DNA from: Thermoplasmata archaeon
GTDB lineage: Archaea; Thermoplasmatota; Thermoplasmata; Lutacidiplasmatales; UBA184
Assembly (NCBI GenBank): GCA_021844945.1
Contig: JAKBSJ010000004.1
Coordinates: forward strand, 1-64,000
Direction: 5' to 3'
Length of the DNA stretch: 64,000 nucleotides
Below are positions 40,303 to 48,357 of this stretch, in pieces. The notes below the pieces were generated by a model. The model saw only the letters and a program-made list of their open reading frames with translations, made no database searches and had not been told where the DNA came from. Both the position numbers and the translations under genes were made by a program. The stretch's first letter is position 1. Each line of letters starts with the position of its first letter.

Positions 40303-40854
40303 TCAGCCAAACCGCGGGTGCAGACGGGCTCCGCTCAACCCCGAGGCGACGATGTGGTGGATCTCGCGGGACTGGCTCGACTCGATGAGGAGGTCACCCA
40401 GGCTCAGCACACCCTCGAGCTCCCCGCTATCGACCACGAGCAGCCGACCGACCTCGTTCTCCCGCATCAGGTCCACGGCCTCTCGCAGAGGGGTCTCGGG
40501 AGTCACGGAGATCACCTTCGGTGTCATGCACTGGCCCACGTCCGTGTGGGAGCTCACCCGGCTCTCCCCCGCGACGTGGCGAATCGCTAGGTCACGATCG
40601 GTGACCACTCCGACGATCTTGCCGCCGTCGAGGACCGGAAGGAACCCCACGTTTCCCTCGCGCATCCGCTCCGCAACCTGGGCGCAGGTGTCCGAGCGCT
40701 CGCACACGAGGACGTCGGTCGTCATCAGGTCCCCTACTTTCGGGCCACGTCGCGAACCTTGCTGAACTCGCTGGAAGAAAGATGCTCGGCGGCGAACGGA
40801 CTTCGGCCGGCGGGAGGACGAAGAGGTCTTCGACATAGCACGCACCGGAGACAT
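40303..40854 (-). CDS. CBS-pair protein
   Basis: A 183-residue protein: a basic N-terminal 38 residues, then two CBS motifs (about 42-100 with GVVTDRDLAIRHV, and 108-165 with GVLSLGDLL). It probably senses AMP, ATP or SAM. No catalytic domain is attached, so its target is unknown. ATG 40854 and ATG 40836 are both possible starts. The 204-base gap up to the aldo/keto reductase holds no recognisable gene. Confidence 0.85.
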   Translation of the reverse strand: MSPVRAMSKTSSSSRRPKSVRRRASFFQRVQQGSRRGPKVGDLMTTDVLVCERSDTCAQVAERMREGNVGFLPVLDGGKIVGVVTDRDLAIRHVAGESRVSSHTDVGQCMTPKVISVTPETPLREAVDLMRENEVGRLLVVDSGELEGVLSLGDLLIESSQSREIHHIVASGLSGARLHPRFG

Positions 40855-41058
40855 TCACCGATAGCGAGCACATAGTCATTGGGTCAGCGACACTTGACAT
40901 GGGAACCCACCCCCTCGCGCGAGAGCATCGGACCGAAATCGATCCGTCTTCGAGTCGCCGTAGACATCGTGTCGGCGAAGCCCCCTTCCCGGCCCACTCT
41001 TGCCTTTCCGAGGACGAGGCCTCTCGGTACCTATTCCCCCCCGTGACACCAAGGCGAA

Positions 41059-41931
41059 ATGAACTCCGGAGGCTTGGGAGCGGCCATGAGCCCAGATCCC
41101 GTCCGAGTCCCTCTCTTGCGACTGAACCAAGGGATCGAGATCCCTCAGCTCGGCCTCGGGGTATTTCAAAGCCCACCCGGGGACGCCACCTACCAGGCCG
41201 TCCGCTGGGCGCTGGAGGCCGGGTACCGCCACATCGATACCGCCGCCCTGTACCAGAACGAGGCGGACGTCGGCCGGGCGATCCGCGATAGCGGTCTCGA
41301 CCGCAAGGAGGTCTTCGTGACCACGAAGATGTGGTATACGGAGCACGGCTTCGAGTCGGCGCAACGAGCAGCGAAGGCGAGCCTGGAGCGGTTGGGTCTC
41401 TCCTACGTCGATCTCTACCTCATCCACTGGCCCCGCGTGGATCCTCCCAGCCTACGTCTCGACACCTGGAGGGGGCTCGAGAAGCTGCAGAAGGAGGGCC
41501 TCGCGCGTGCTATCGGGGTCTCGAACTACACCATCCGCCACCTCGAGGAACTCGTCGGCCATTCGACGGTGGTGCCGGCGGTTGACCAGGTCGAGTTCCA
41601 TCCGTTCATTTACGATCCTACGTTGCTCGCCTACTGCAAGGATCATGGGATCCTCGTCGAGGCCTGGTCTCCCCTGACCCGCGCGCGACGGCTCGACAAC
41701 CCCGTGATCGTGGCGATCGCGAACGCTCATGGCAAGAGCCCCGCCCAGGTCCTCTTGCGCTGGGGAGTGGAACATGGGTTGATCGTGCTCCCCAAGTCGG
41801 TGCACAAGGAGCGGATCATCGAGAACGCCGCGATCTTCGATTTCACGCTTCGGGCCGAGGAGGTCGCGAAGCTCGACGCGCTGGTTGACGATCAGCGGGT
41901 CGGCATGTGGAACCCGGCCACGATCCCCTAA
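41059..41931 (+). CDS. Aldo/keto reductase
   Basis: A 290-residue TIM-barrel NADPH oxidoreductase. The catalytic set is Asp and Tyr in HIDTAALYQNE, Lys in VTTKMW, and His in LIHWPR; GVSNY follows, and the nucleotide-binding LPKSVHKERIIEN near the end. It resembles bacterial 2,5-diketogluconate reductases, but the substrate is not evident. ATG 41059 or ATG 41086 may be the start. Confidence 0.92.
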   Translation: MNSGGLGAAMSPDPVRVPLLRLNQGIEIPQLGLGVFQSPPGDATYQAVRWALEAGYRHIDTAALYQNEADVGRAIRDSGLDRKEVFVTTKMWYTEHGFESAQRAAKASLERLGLSYVDLYLIHWPRVDPPSLRLDTWRGLEKLQKEGLARAIGVSNYTIRHLEELVGHSTVVPAVDQVEFHPFIYDPTLLAYCKDHGILVEAWSPLTRARRLDNPVIVAIANAHGKSPAQVLLRWGVEHGLIVLPKSVHKERIIENAAIFDFTLRAEEVAKLDALVDDQRVGMWNPATIP

Positions 41932-41999
41932 GTTGACCGGGGACGTGCGGGCCGCTCTCCGCAAGATTCAAGAGCGTTCTCAGGTGGCACCCCCTCACC

Positions 42000-42401
42000 A
42001 TGGGAATCTGGCAGGGGCGTTCGAAGCGCAAGCGCACCGGCGGACGGTTGCGACCGATCCGCAAGAAGCGCCGCAACGAGATCGCCCGGGAACTGCAGAC
42101 CGCCACCGTCGGCGTCGGTACCGTGAAGAAGTACCGGGTCCGCGGAGGCAATCGCAAACTTCGCATCCTTACCGCTCAGACGATCAACGTCTATGACCCG
42201 GCCACGAAGGCTACCCGCCCTGCGAAGATCGTGACCGTCCGGGAGAATCCGGCGAACCCGAACTACGTGCAGCGGAACATCGTGACCAAGGGCGCCATCC
42301 TCGAGACCGAGGTCGGCCTGGTTCGGGTCCGCTCGAGACCCGGTCAGGACGGCGTCCTCAACGGCGTGCGGATCGCGGGCGCTGCCCCGGCTGCGGCCTA
42401 G
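42000..42401 (+). CDS. rps8e: 30S ribosomal protein S8e
   Basis: A 133-residue ribosomal protein. GIWQGRSKRKRTGGR at the N-terminus, VRGGNRKLRILTAQTINVYD in the middle, and NPANPNYVQRNIVTKGAILETE are hallmark S8e segments. It is found only in archaea and eukaryotes. It leads a group with srp19 and a GPN GTPase. Confidence 0.97.
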   Translation: MGIWQGRSKRKRTGGRLRPIRKKRRNEIARELQTATVGVGTVKKYRVRGGNRKLRILTAQTINVYDPATKATRPAKIVTVRENPANPNYVQRNIVTKGAILETEVGLVRVRSRPGQDGVLNGVRIAGAAPAAA

Positions 42402-42420
42402 GCACGCAAGGGAGGTCGGG

Positions 42421-42738
42421 ATGCCCGACTACTTCTACGTCTACCCCGCCTACCTCAGCGAAGGGGTCGCGCGGCGTGAGGGACGACGCATACCGGCTCC
42501 CGCTTCGGTGAAGGAGGTCACAATCGAGGAGATCGCGGAGGCGGCGAAGCGCCTAGGATTCTCGGCCGAGATCCAGACCCAGAAGAACTACCCTCGGCAG
42601 TTCTTTACCTACGCGGGGCGCGTGAAGGTGACCAAGAAGGGCGATGTCACGAAGACCGAGTTCCTGCGCCGGGTCGCCGCGGAAGTGCGACGTCTTCGAC
42701 CCAAGGCTGCCGCCTCCTCCGCCGGAAACCACACGTGA
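42421..42738 (+). CDS. srp19: Signal recognition particle 19 kDa protein
   Basis: A 105-residue SRP19: YVYPAYLSEGVARREGRRIP with the conserved GRRIP loop, then VKEVTIEEIAEAAKRLGF and KNYPRQFFTYAGRVKV. It binds helices 6 and 8 of SRP RNA and aids SRP54 binding. It lies 19 bases after rps8e, and its stop overlaps the GTG of the next gene. Confidence 0.95.
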   Translation: MPDYFYVYPAYLSEGVARREGRRIPAPASVKEVTIEEIAEAAKRLGFSAEIQTQKNYPRQFFTYAGRVKVTKKGDVTKTEFLRRVAAEVRRLRPKAAASSAGNHT

Positions 42739-43532
42739 CGAGCGAAGAGCCAACGACGATCTATTTCGCCGGCACCGCCGGCGCCGGTAAGACGAGCGCA
42801 GTGCGGGCCTATTCCGAGTGGCTGAAGAGCGCCGGCCACGACGCGACGGTCGTCAACCTCGACCCGGGAAATGAGAGCGACGAGCTCGCACCGGACGTCG
42901 ACGTGCGTGAATGGGTCCGCCTCGGCGATCTGATGGAGGAGTACGGGCTCGGCCCGAACGGGGCGCAGGTCGCTGCCGCCGACATGATCGCGCTCAAGGT
43001 CTTCGAGATCAAGCAGGCGCTCAGCGAGTTCCACAACGACTACGTCCTCGTGGACACTCCGGGTCAGGTCGAGCTCTTCGCGTTCCGCGAGTCCTCGAAA
43101 GCGATCGTCGACGCGCTCAGCGGCGACCGTTCGATGATCACCTTCCTCTTCGACCCCGCGCTCGCCCGCGAGCCGTCCGGGTTCATCTCGCTCCTCCTGC
43201 TGAGCTCCACCGTCGAGTTCCGCTTCCGCCTGCCGATGTCGCACCTGCTCAGCAAAACGGACACGCTCCGTCCCGAGCAGCTCCAGGAGATACTGGGATG
43301 GTCCGAGGAGCCGGACCGTCTTTACGAGAGGATTCGGGACGAGCTGGCGACGCCCGACGTCACCCTGACCACCGAACTCTTTCGCGCGATCGAATCCACC
43401 GGTCCGTTTCTCGGCCTGATCCCGGTCTCGAGCGCCGAAGGTACGGGGTTCGAAGCGTTCTATCGGGCGGCGCAGCGAACGTTCGCCGGCGACGAGGACC
43501 TCGAGCCGTCGCAGGGTCCGACGGACCTCTGA
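42735..43532 (+). CDS. GPN-loop GTPase
   Basis: A 265-residue GTPase. G1 is FAGTAGAGKTS near residue 10, the GPN insertion is GLGPNGA near 73, G3 is VDTPGQVELF near 102, and G4 is SKTD near 168. Archaeal members are dimers; eukaryotic relatives assist RNA polymerase assembly. It is coupled to srp19 through a GTGA overlap. Confidence 0.93.
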   Translation: MTSEEPTTIYFAGTAGAGKTSAVRAYSEWLKSAGHDATVVNLDPGNESDELAPDVDVREWVRLGDLMEEYGLGPNGAQVAAADMIALKVFEIKQALSEFHNDYVLVDTPGQVELFAFRESSKAIVDALSGDRSMITFLFDPALAREPSGFISLLLLSSTVEFRFRLPMSHLLSKTDTLRPEQLQEILGWSEEPDRLYERIRDELATPDVTLTTELFRAIESTGPFLGLIPVSSAEGTGFEAFYRAAQRTFAGDEDLEPSQGPTDL

Positions 43533-43541
43533 ATCCGCTCC

Positions 43542-43844
43542 CTAGCCCTCGGTGAAGAACAGCCCCATTCCGGCGGAAGCGGCCTCGTCCTCCGCCATGA
43601 AGGCTTGGTGGATCCGCTCCTTCTCGGCGGCCGACGGGGCGCTACCGATGACGGCAAGGCGCTGTTCCGCCTCACCGACCACGTCCGCGGCGCCCTCAAT
43701 CTGGATGCAGTACTCCCCCGCGGGCCCGCCGACGGTGGAGGCCTCGCGAAGTTTGTGGCTCTGCCGGGCGATGCGGTCCTCCCGGAGGATCGCATCGAGT
43801 TCCGCACGCCTCGTGGAGGGGACGAGGAAGATCGTGTAGGCCAT
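43542..43844 (-). CDS. Hypothetical protein
   Basis: A 100-residue soluble protein, not recognised. An N-terminal strand (AYTIFLVP) is followed by a helix, then YCIQIEGAADVVGEAEQRL, suggesting a small ferredoxin-like alpha/beta fold, and an acidic C-terminus. ATG 43844 is preferred to the upstream TTG 43859. It is convergent with the GPN GTPase gene (9 bases between the stops) and divergent from the membrane protein at 43871. Confidence 0.6.
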   Translation of the reverse strand: MAYTIFLVPSTRRAELDAILREDRIARQSHKLREASTVGGPAGEYCIQIEGAADVVGEAEQRLAVIGSAPSAAEKERIHQAFMAEDEAASAGMGLFFTEG

Positions 43845-43870
43845 CGGCGGCCTCGACAAGGCCGGCGTAT

Positions 43871-44593
43871 ATGACGGTCACCCGCCCGTTTCCGCTCGAT
43901 GTCTACCATTATGAACCCCTTACCGCCGATGAAGGTGGGATGACGGCCCCGCCCCCACTGGTCCACCGGTCGGTTCGGTACGGTGCGTGGTTCATCTTCG
44001 TCGGGGCGGTCCAATTCGTCATTGCGAACATCCTCGTCCAGCTGTACTTTCCGAACTACTCACTGGGAACGAACTACATCAGCGATCTCGGGAACACGGT
44101 GAAGAGTCCGGAGTATCTCGTGTTCAACATCTCGATTATCCTACTCGGTCTGTTCGCGTTCGTGGGGATCCTCCTCGCCTGGAGCGCGTTCCCCCGCGGC
44201 GGCCTGAGGGTCACCGGCCTGTCGCTCCTCTTGCTGGCGAGCGTGGGGGCCATCTTCGTCGGGCTCTTCCCCGAGAACGTGAACGGCACGATCCACAGCA
44301 TCGCTTCGCTCCTCGTCTTCCTACCGAGCGGCATCGCATTGCTCGCGTTGGGCCCCTCGATGAACGACCAGAACCACTGGGGAACGGCGATGCGCTGGTT
44401 CTCGATCGCCCTGGGCGCGATCATCCTCGTCGCCCTCGCGCTCTTCCTCTTCACGACGGTGGGGTCCGCGACCTATCCCGGGCTCTTCGAACGCCTCGTG
44501 GTCTACCCGGTGCTCCTGTGGGCGATCGTCGTGGGAGTGTTCCTCGCACGCATACCGATCCGAGCCCGTCGGCATCTCGTGCCCGGGGTCTGA
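43871..44593 (+). CDS. DUF998-family membrane protein
   Basis: A 240-residue protein with six helices, like the DUF998 family: GTNYISDLGNT after the first helix and FPENVNGTIHSIASLLVF in the middle are the family marks. Function unknown. The first 23 residues may not be translated: ATG 43940 sits nearer the first helix and also follows a G-rich stretch. Confidence 0.8.
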   Translation: MTVTRPFPLDVYHYEPLTADEGGMTAPPPLVHRSVRYGAWFIFVGAVQFVIANILVQLYFPNYSLGTNYISDLGNTVKSPEYLVFNISIILLGLFAFVGILLAWSAFPRGGLRVTGLSLLLLASVGAIFVGLFPENVNGTIHSIASLLVFLPSGIALLALGPSMNDQNHWGTAMRWFSIALGAIILVALALFLFTTVGSATYPGLFERLVVYPVLLWAIVVGVFLARIPIRARRHLVPGV

Positions 44594-44600
44594 GCGGAGC

Positions 44601-45452
44601 TCACAGCGTCGCGGAACGGGCCCGTACGACCTCGTCCACGGACGCGACGAGCGCCTCGGCGAACCGGGCGAGGTCGGGAGAACGGTAGCTTTCCAACTGT
44701 CCTGCGTCCGACAGCTCGCTCACTCGGGGATCGAGCGGGAGCTTGGCGAGCACCGGGATCCCGTACTCCTTGGCGATCCCGTCGATACGGCTGGGGCCGA
44801 ATGGCTCGAACTCCTGGCCGCAGTGGGGGCAGCGGACCGTGGTCATGTTCTCCACCAGGCCCAGGAGCGGGACGTGGAGATCGCGGGCCATGTTCATCGC
44901 TTTCTTCACGATGAGTTGCGCGAGCTCCTGCGGCGTCGAGACGAAGACCATCCCGTCGATCGGGATCGTCTGGAACACCGTGAGCGGCACGTCGCTCGTT
45001 CCCGGCGGCATGTCGATGAGCAGATAGTCGAGCGGGCCCCAATTCACCCCCCCGAAGAACTGCTGGATGAGTCGGGTGACCAGCGGTCCCCGCCAGATGA
45101 CGGGCGTTTGCTCGTCCTCGACCAAGAACTGCGAGGAAACCACCGGCATCCCGGTCTCGGTGTGAGCGGGCTCGATGCCTTCCCCCCGGTCGGCGAGCGG
45201 TCCGGTCCGGCCGAAGAGCTTGGGGATCGACGGTCCCGTGATGTCGGCGTCCAGCACACCGACCTTTAGGCCCCGGCGCTGGAGCTCGGCCGCGAGCAGG
45301 GCGGTCGCGCTCGACTTACCGACCCCGCCCTTACCGCTCCCCACCGCGACGATCCGTTGGATACGGCCCTTGTCCATCCGTTGAAGTCCCGGGCGCCCCC
45401 GAGCCGGGGGAGCCGGACCGGGCGTCGGAGTCGGAGGAGCCGCCGGCGTCAT
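44601..45452 (-). CDS. Mrp/NBP35-type iron-sulfur cluster carrier ATPase
   Basis: A 283-residue P-loop protein. The deviant Walker A is GSGKGGVGKSS near residue 39; DADITGPSIPKLFG and LLIDMPPGTSD follow; and the CPHCG motif near 209, which binds the bridging 4Fe-4S cluster in related proteins, is present. It carries and delivers Fe-S clusters, here needed by Rieske, ferredoxin, XPD and UDG proteins. A Pro-rich 25-residue N-terminus precedes the core. It diverges from the acyl-CoA synthetase gene with a shared TATA region. Confidence 0.92.
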   Translation of the reverse strand: MTPAAPPTPTPGPAPPARGRPGLQRMDKGRIQRIVAVGSGKGGVGKSSATALLAAELQRRGLKVGVLDADITGPSIPKLFGRTGPLADRGEGIEPAHTETGMPVVSSQFLVEDEQTPVIWRGPLVTRLIQQFFGGVNWGPLDYLLIDMPPGTSDVPLTVFQTIPIDGMVFVSTPQELAQLIVKKAMNMARDLHVPLLGLVENMTTVRCPHCGQEFEPFGPSRIDGIAKEYGIPVLAKLPLDPRVSELSDAGQLESYRSPDLARFAEALVASVDEVVRARSATL

Positions 45453-45477
45453 CAGTGGATTTCGAACGAGGCGGGCG

Positions 45478-45485
45478 ATATATAA
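45478..45485. promoter_or_regulatory. Near-palindromic TATA box between divergent genes
   Basis: ATATATAA is the only AT-rich box in the 67-base gap. On the minus strand it lies about 29 nt before the Mrp start (45452), and on the plus strand about 38 nt before the synthetase start (45520). It may serve both directions. Confidence 0.55.
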
Positions 45486-45519
45486 CAGGGGGCGGTCCCA
45501 AGGACCCGAGGCGCGCGGG

Positions 45520-47736
45520 ATGGTCGTAGGAAGGTCTCCCCAGCTCGACGAGATCTTCCGGCCGCGGTCGATCGCGGTACTGGGCGCGTCGAACCGAGAA
45601 GGTTCGGTGGGCCACTCCCTCTTCCAGAACCTACTTACTTCGAGATACCGCGGCGTGGTCTACCCGGTCAACCCGTCCTGGACCAGCGTTTCGGGGGTCC
45701 GGTGCTTTTCTACCGTCGACGAGCTACCCGAGGCGCCGGACCTCGGAGTGGTGATCGTACCGGCCGCCGGGGTCGAGAGGGTCGTCGACGATCTCGGGCG
45801 CAAGGGCGCGAAGGGCGTCGTGATCATCTCGGCCGGTTTCCGGGAGATCGGCCCCGCCGGTGCGGCCCTCGAGGATCGCGTGATCGCAGCGGCCCGGCGG
45901 TATTCCATGTCGATCGTCGGACCGAACTGCTTCGGCGTGATCAACACGGACCCCACAATCGGGTTGAACGCGACGTTCTCCGCCGACCTTCCGCCCCGAG
46001 GAAACATTGCGTTCATCAGCCAGTCCGGCGCGCTTTGCGCAGGAATCCTCCGCTACGGGATCGAGGAGGGGATCGGGTTCTCCCGGTTCGTCTCGATGGG
46101 CAATCGCGCCGGGGTCGACGAGAACGACCTGATCGCATCGCTGGCGGAGGATCCCGCCACTCGGGTCATTCTCCTGTACGTCGAGAGCCTGGCGAGCGGC
46201 CGTCGGTTCCTCGAGGCCGCCCGCGAGGTCACCAAGAGCAAACCTGTCCTCGTGATCAAGAGCGGCCGATCCCCGGTCGGCGAACGTGCGGTGCGGAGCC
46301 ACACCGGCTCGCTCGCCCAGTCCTCGCGCGATCACCTCTTCGACGCGGTCTTCGAGCAGTCGGGCGTCATCCGGGCCGAGTCGATCGGCGAACTGTTCCA
46401 GATGGCGAAGGTCCTAGGGTCCGGCTCGACCATGCGCGGGACCCGGCTCGCCATCCTGACGAATTCGGGCGGACCCGGAATCCTCGCGGCCGACGCGTGC
46501 GCGCGGAAGTCGATCGACCTGCCGATGCCGCCCGACGGGCTGGCCGCGCGATTGCGCCGGATCCTCCCGTCAGCGGCCAGCGTCGCGAACCCGGTCGACA
46601 TGACCGCGGACGTGGACCCCTCCCGCTACGAGCGATCGCTGAAATGGCTGCTCGAGTCGCCGGAGTACGACGCCGCCCTCCTCATCTCCACGCCCGTCGG
46701 CACCATGAGCTCCGACCGGCTGGTCCGAGCGATCCTGGATGGCCGCGCGGGCTCGAAGAAGCCCGTGATCGCGTGTCTGTTCGGCCTGACCGACATTTCG
46801 AGCGCGGTCGGTCAGTTGGAGCAGGCCGGTATCCCTACGTTCACGTTCCCCGAAGAGGCGGTCGGGGGATTGGCCGCGATGGTCGAGTATCGCCGATGGC
46901 GCGGCCGGCCCAAGACACGGGTCCGCCATTTCGCCGTGGATCGAAGGCAGGCGAGCGCCACGCTCCGCCGCGCGCGCGCCCAGGGACGGTCCGTACTTCC
47001 CGAGTACCTCGCGCGGGAGCTGCTCGAGGCGTACGGGATCCGATTTCCCGCGCACGGCCGAGCGAAGAGCCTCGACGACGCCCTCTCCCTTGGCGGGCGG
47101 ATCGGCTACCCGGTCGTGCTCAAGGTCGCGAGCCCCGACATCCTGCACAAGACCGACGTCGGAGGGGTACGGCTCGGGATCAACGGTGCAGACGAGCTGA
47201 GGTCCGCCTGGGCGGATATGCGAACCGCCCTGAAGGCAAAGGCTCCAAAGGCTCGGATCGAGGGTTTCGAGGTGGAGTCCGAGGTCCCGAAGGGGCCCGA
47301 GGTTCTCATCGGGCTCCAGCGAGACCCGACGTTCGGGCCGATCATCGCGTTCGCGCTGGGCGGGATCTATGTAGAGGCGCTGCAGGATGTGACGTTCCGG
47401 CTCGCTCCGCTCGTGTCGCTCTCCGCCGAGACCATGGTGAAGAGCCTACGCGGGCTCCCGGTCCTCCAGGGAATGCGGGGAGCCCCGCCGGGCGACCTGC
47501 CGGCGGTCTACGAGGCAATCGAGCGCGTCAGTCAGCTCGCCGTCGAGCTGCCCGAGATTGCCGAACTCGACCTGAACCCGTTGATCGTGCGCCCCGCCGG
47601 CTCCGGGGTCGTTGCGGTCGACGCGCGCGTCGTGTTAGCGCCGTCTTCCACAGCGGCACCCCCTCCTTCACCCGGTCGATCAACTCGCGCACGGTCTCGA
47701 ACGCGGCACGTCGGTGCACCGCGGCCGCGCCGATGA
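45520..47736 (+). CDS. ADP-forming acyl-CoA (acetyl-CoA) synthetase, fused alpha-beta
   Basis: A 738-residue enzyme making ATP from acyl-CoA, ADP and phosphate. The alpha part begins with LFRPRSIAVLGAS-like CoA binding (residues 12-25), has VGPNCFGV and FISQSGALC, and the phosphohistidine loop RSHTGSLAQ near 265. The beta part is an ATP-grasp domain from about 480 (GIRFPAHGRAKS, YPVVLKVASPDILHKTDVGG, ALGGIYVEALQDVTFRLAPL). Natural homology ends near residue 710; the last 30 residues are basic and encoded opposite the moaE 3' end (209-base overlap). Acetate, or larger acids from 2-oxoacid oxidation by the enzyme at 48.4 kb, are plausible substrates. Confidence 0.92.
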   Translation: MVVGRSPQLDEIFRPRSIAVLGASNREGSVGHSLFQNLLTSRYRGVVYPVNPSWTSVSGVRCFSTVDELPEAPDLGVVIVPAAGVERVVDDLGRKGAKGVVIISAGFREIGPAGAALEDRVIAAARRYSMSIVGPNCFGVINTDPTIGLNATFSADLPPRGNIAFISQSGALCAGILRYGIEEGIGFSRFVSMGNRAGVDENDLIASLAEDPATRVILLYVESLASGRRFLEAAREVTKSKPVLVIKSGRSPVGERAVRSHTGSLAQSSRDHLFDAVFEQSGVIRAESIGELFQMAKVLGSGSTMRGTRLAILTNSGGPGILAADACARKSIDLPMPPDGLAARLRRILPSAASVANPVDMTADVDPSRYERSLKWLLESPEYDAALLISTPVGTMSSDRLVRAILDGRAGSKKPVIACLFGLTDISSAVGQLEQAGIPTFTFPEEAVGGLAAMVEYRRWRGRPKTRVRHFAVDRRQASATLRRARAQGRSVLPEYLARELLEAYGIRFPAHGRAKSLDDALSLGGRIGYPVVLKVASPDILHKTDVGGVRLGINGADELRSAWADMRTALKAKAPKARIEGFEVESEVPKGPEVLIGLQRDPTFGPIIAFALGGIYVEALQDVTFRLAPLVSLSAETMVKSLRGLPVLQGMRGAPPGDLPAVYEAIERVSQLAVELPEIAELDLNPLIVRPAGSGVVAVDARVVLAPSSTAAPPPSPGRSTRARSRTRHVGAPRPRR

Positions 47737-48013
47737 TCACGGCGACCTGGCCCGTCCTCACCGGGCCGACCCGGTGCCAGATGAGCCAGCGATCGGCCCC
47801 GTGATGGCGCGCCACCGAACGCCCCAGCGCGTCGAGGGCCCGCAGGGCGGGCGCGACGTGGGTCTCGTAAAGGAGGCCGCGGACCGTCTCGTGTCCGATA
47901 CGGTCCGGTCGGACCACTCCTTGGAAGACGACGACCCCGCCGAGCCCGCCGCCTAAGAGCTCGCGCAGCGCGGCTTCGCCGTGGAGCGGTTTGCGCGAGA
48001 GTCGGACGGACAC
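47528..48013 (-). CDS. moaE: Molybdopterin synthase large subunit MoaE
   Basis: A 161-residue protein. VVVFQGVVRP near residue 24, LLYETHVAPALRALDALG, WLIWHRVGPVRTGQVAVIIGAAAVHR, and the active-site KEGVPLWK with two Lys are all conserved. It inserts sulfur into precursor Z to form molybdopterin. The last 30 residues are Arg-rich and encoded opposite the acyl-CoA synthetase. It starts at GTG 48013, only 2 bases after the moaD stop. Confidence 0.92.
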   Translation of the reverse strand: MSVRLSRKPLHGEAALRELLGGGLGGVVVFQGVVRPDRIGHETVRGLLYETHVAPALRALDALGRSVARHHGADRWLIWHRVGPVRTGQVAVIIGAAAVHRRAAFETVRELIDRVKEGVPLWKTALTRRARRPQRPRSRRGARSTGSGRVRQSRAARRRAD

Positions 48014-48015
48014 GC

Positions 48016-48273
48016 CTAGCCCCCGCTGTACGGAGGGTGGATCGCGAATTCGTCTCCCGGCCGGACCACGGCTCGGGCTCCGCGGACGTACTCTGCGTTG
48101 ATCAAAAGGCGCGAGTGCGCGACGATTGGTCTCAGGCGCGGGTAACGGCGGACTAGGGCGGCCACGAACTCCGGGACGGAGAGACCCTCGTCGGGGACCG
48201 GCCAGTCGATCTGGGGGGCGCCCACGGTCTCCCGTGCGGAGGCGAACAGGAGGACCCGGGCCGTGCCAGCCAT
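48016..48273 (-). CDS. moaD: Molybdopterin synthase sulfur carrier MoaD
   Basis: An 85-residue ubiquitin-fold protein that ends in PPYSGG; the terminal Gly-Gly is thiocarboxylated and gives sulfur to MoaE. The acidic/hydrophobic core EFAIHPP is typical. It is paired with moaE downstream. A TATA-like stretch (minus strand GGATTTTTTGC, 48295-48305) lies about 27 nt before the ATG. Confidence 0.92.
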   Translation of the reverse strand: MAGTARVLLFASARETVGAPQIDWPVPDEGLSVPEFVAALVRRYPRLRPIVAHSRLLINAEYVRGARAVVRPGDEFAIHPPYSGG

Positions 48274-48325
48274 GCCCGGCCCATCCGCGTCGCCGCAAAA
48301 AATCCTCGCTACCCGTCCCCCTCAG

Positions 48326-48334
48326 CGATAAGTA
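48326..48334 (+). promoter_or_regulatory. TATA box of the 2-oxoacid oxidoreductase operon
   Basis: CGATAAGTA is centred 28 nt before the GTG at 48358, as for a leaderless transcript. Confidence 0.6.
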
Positions 48335-48357
48335 CGCTCAGGGGACTGAAGACGTCG

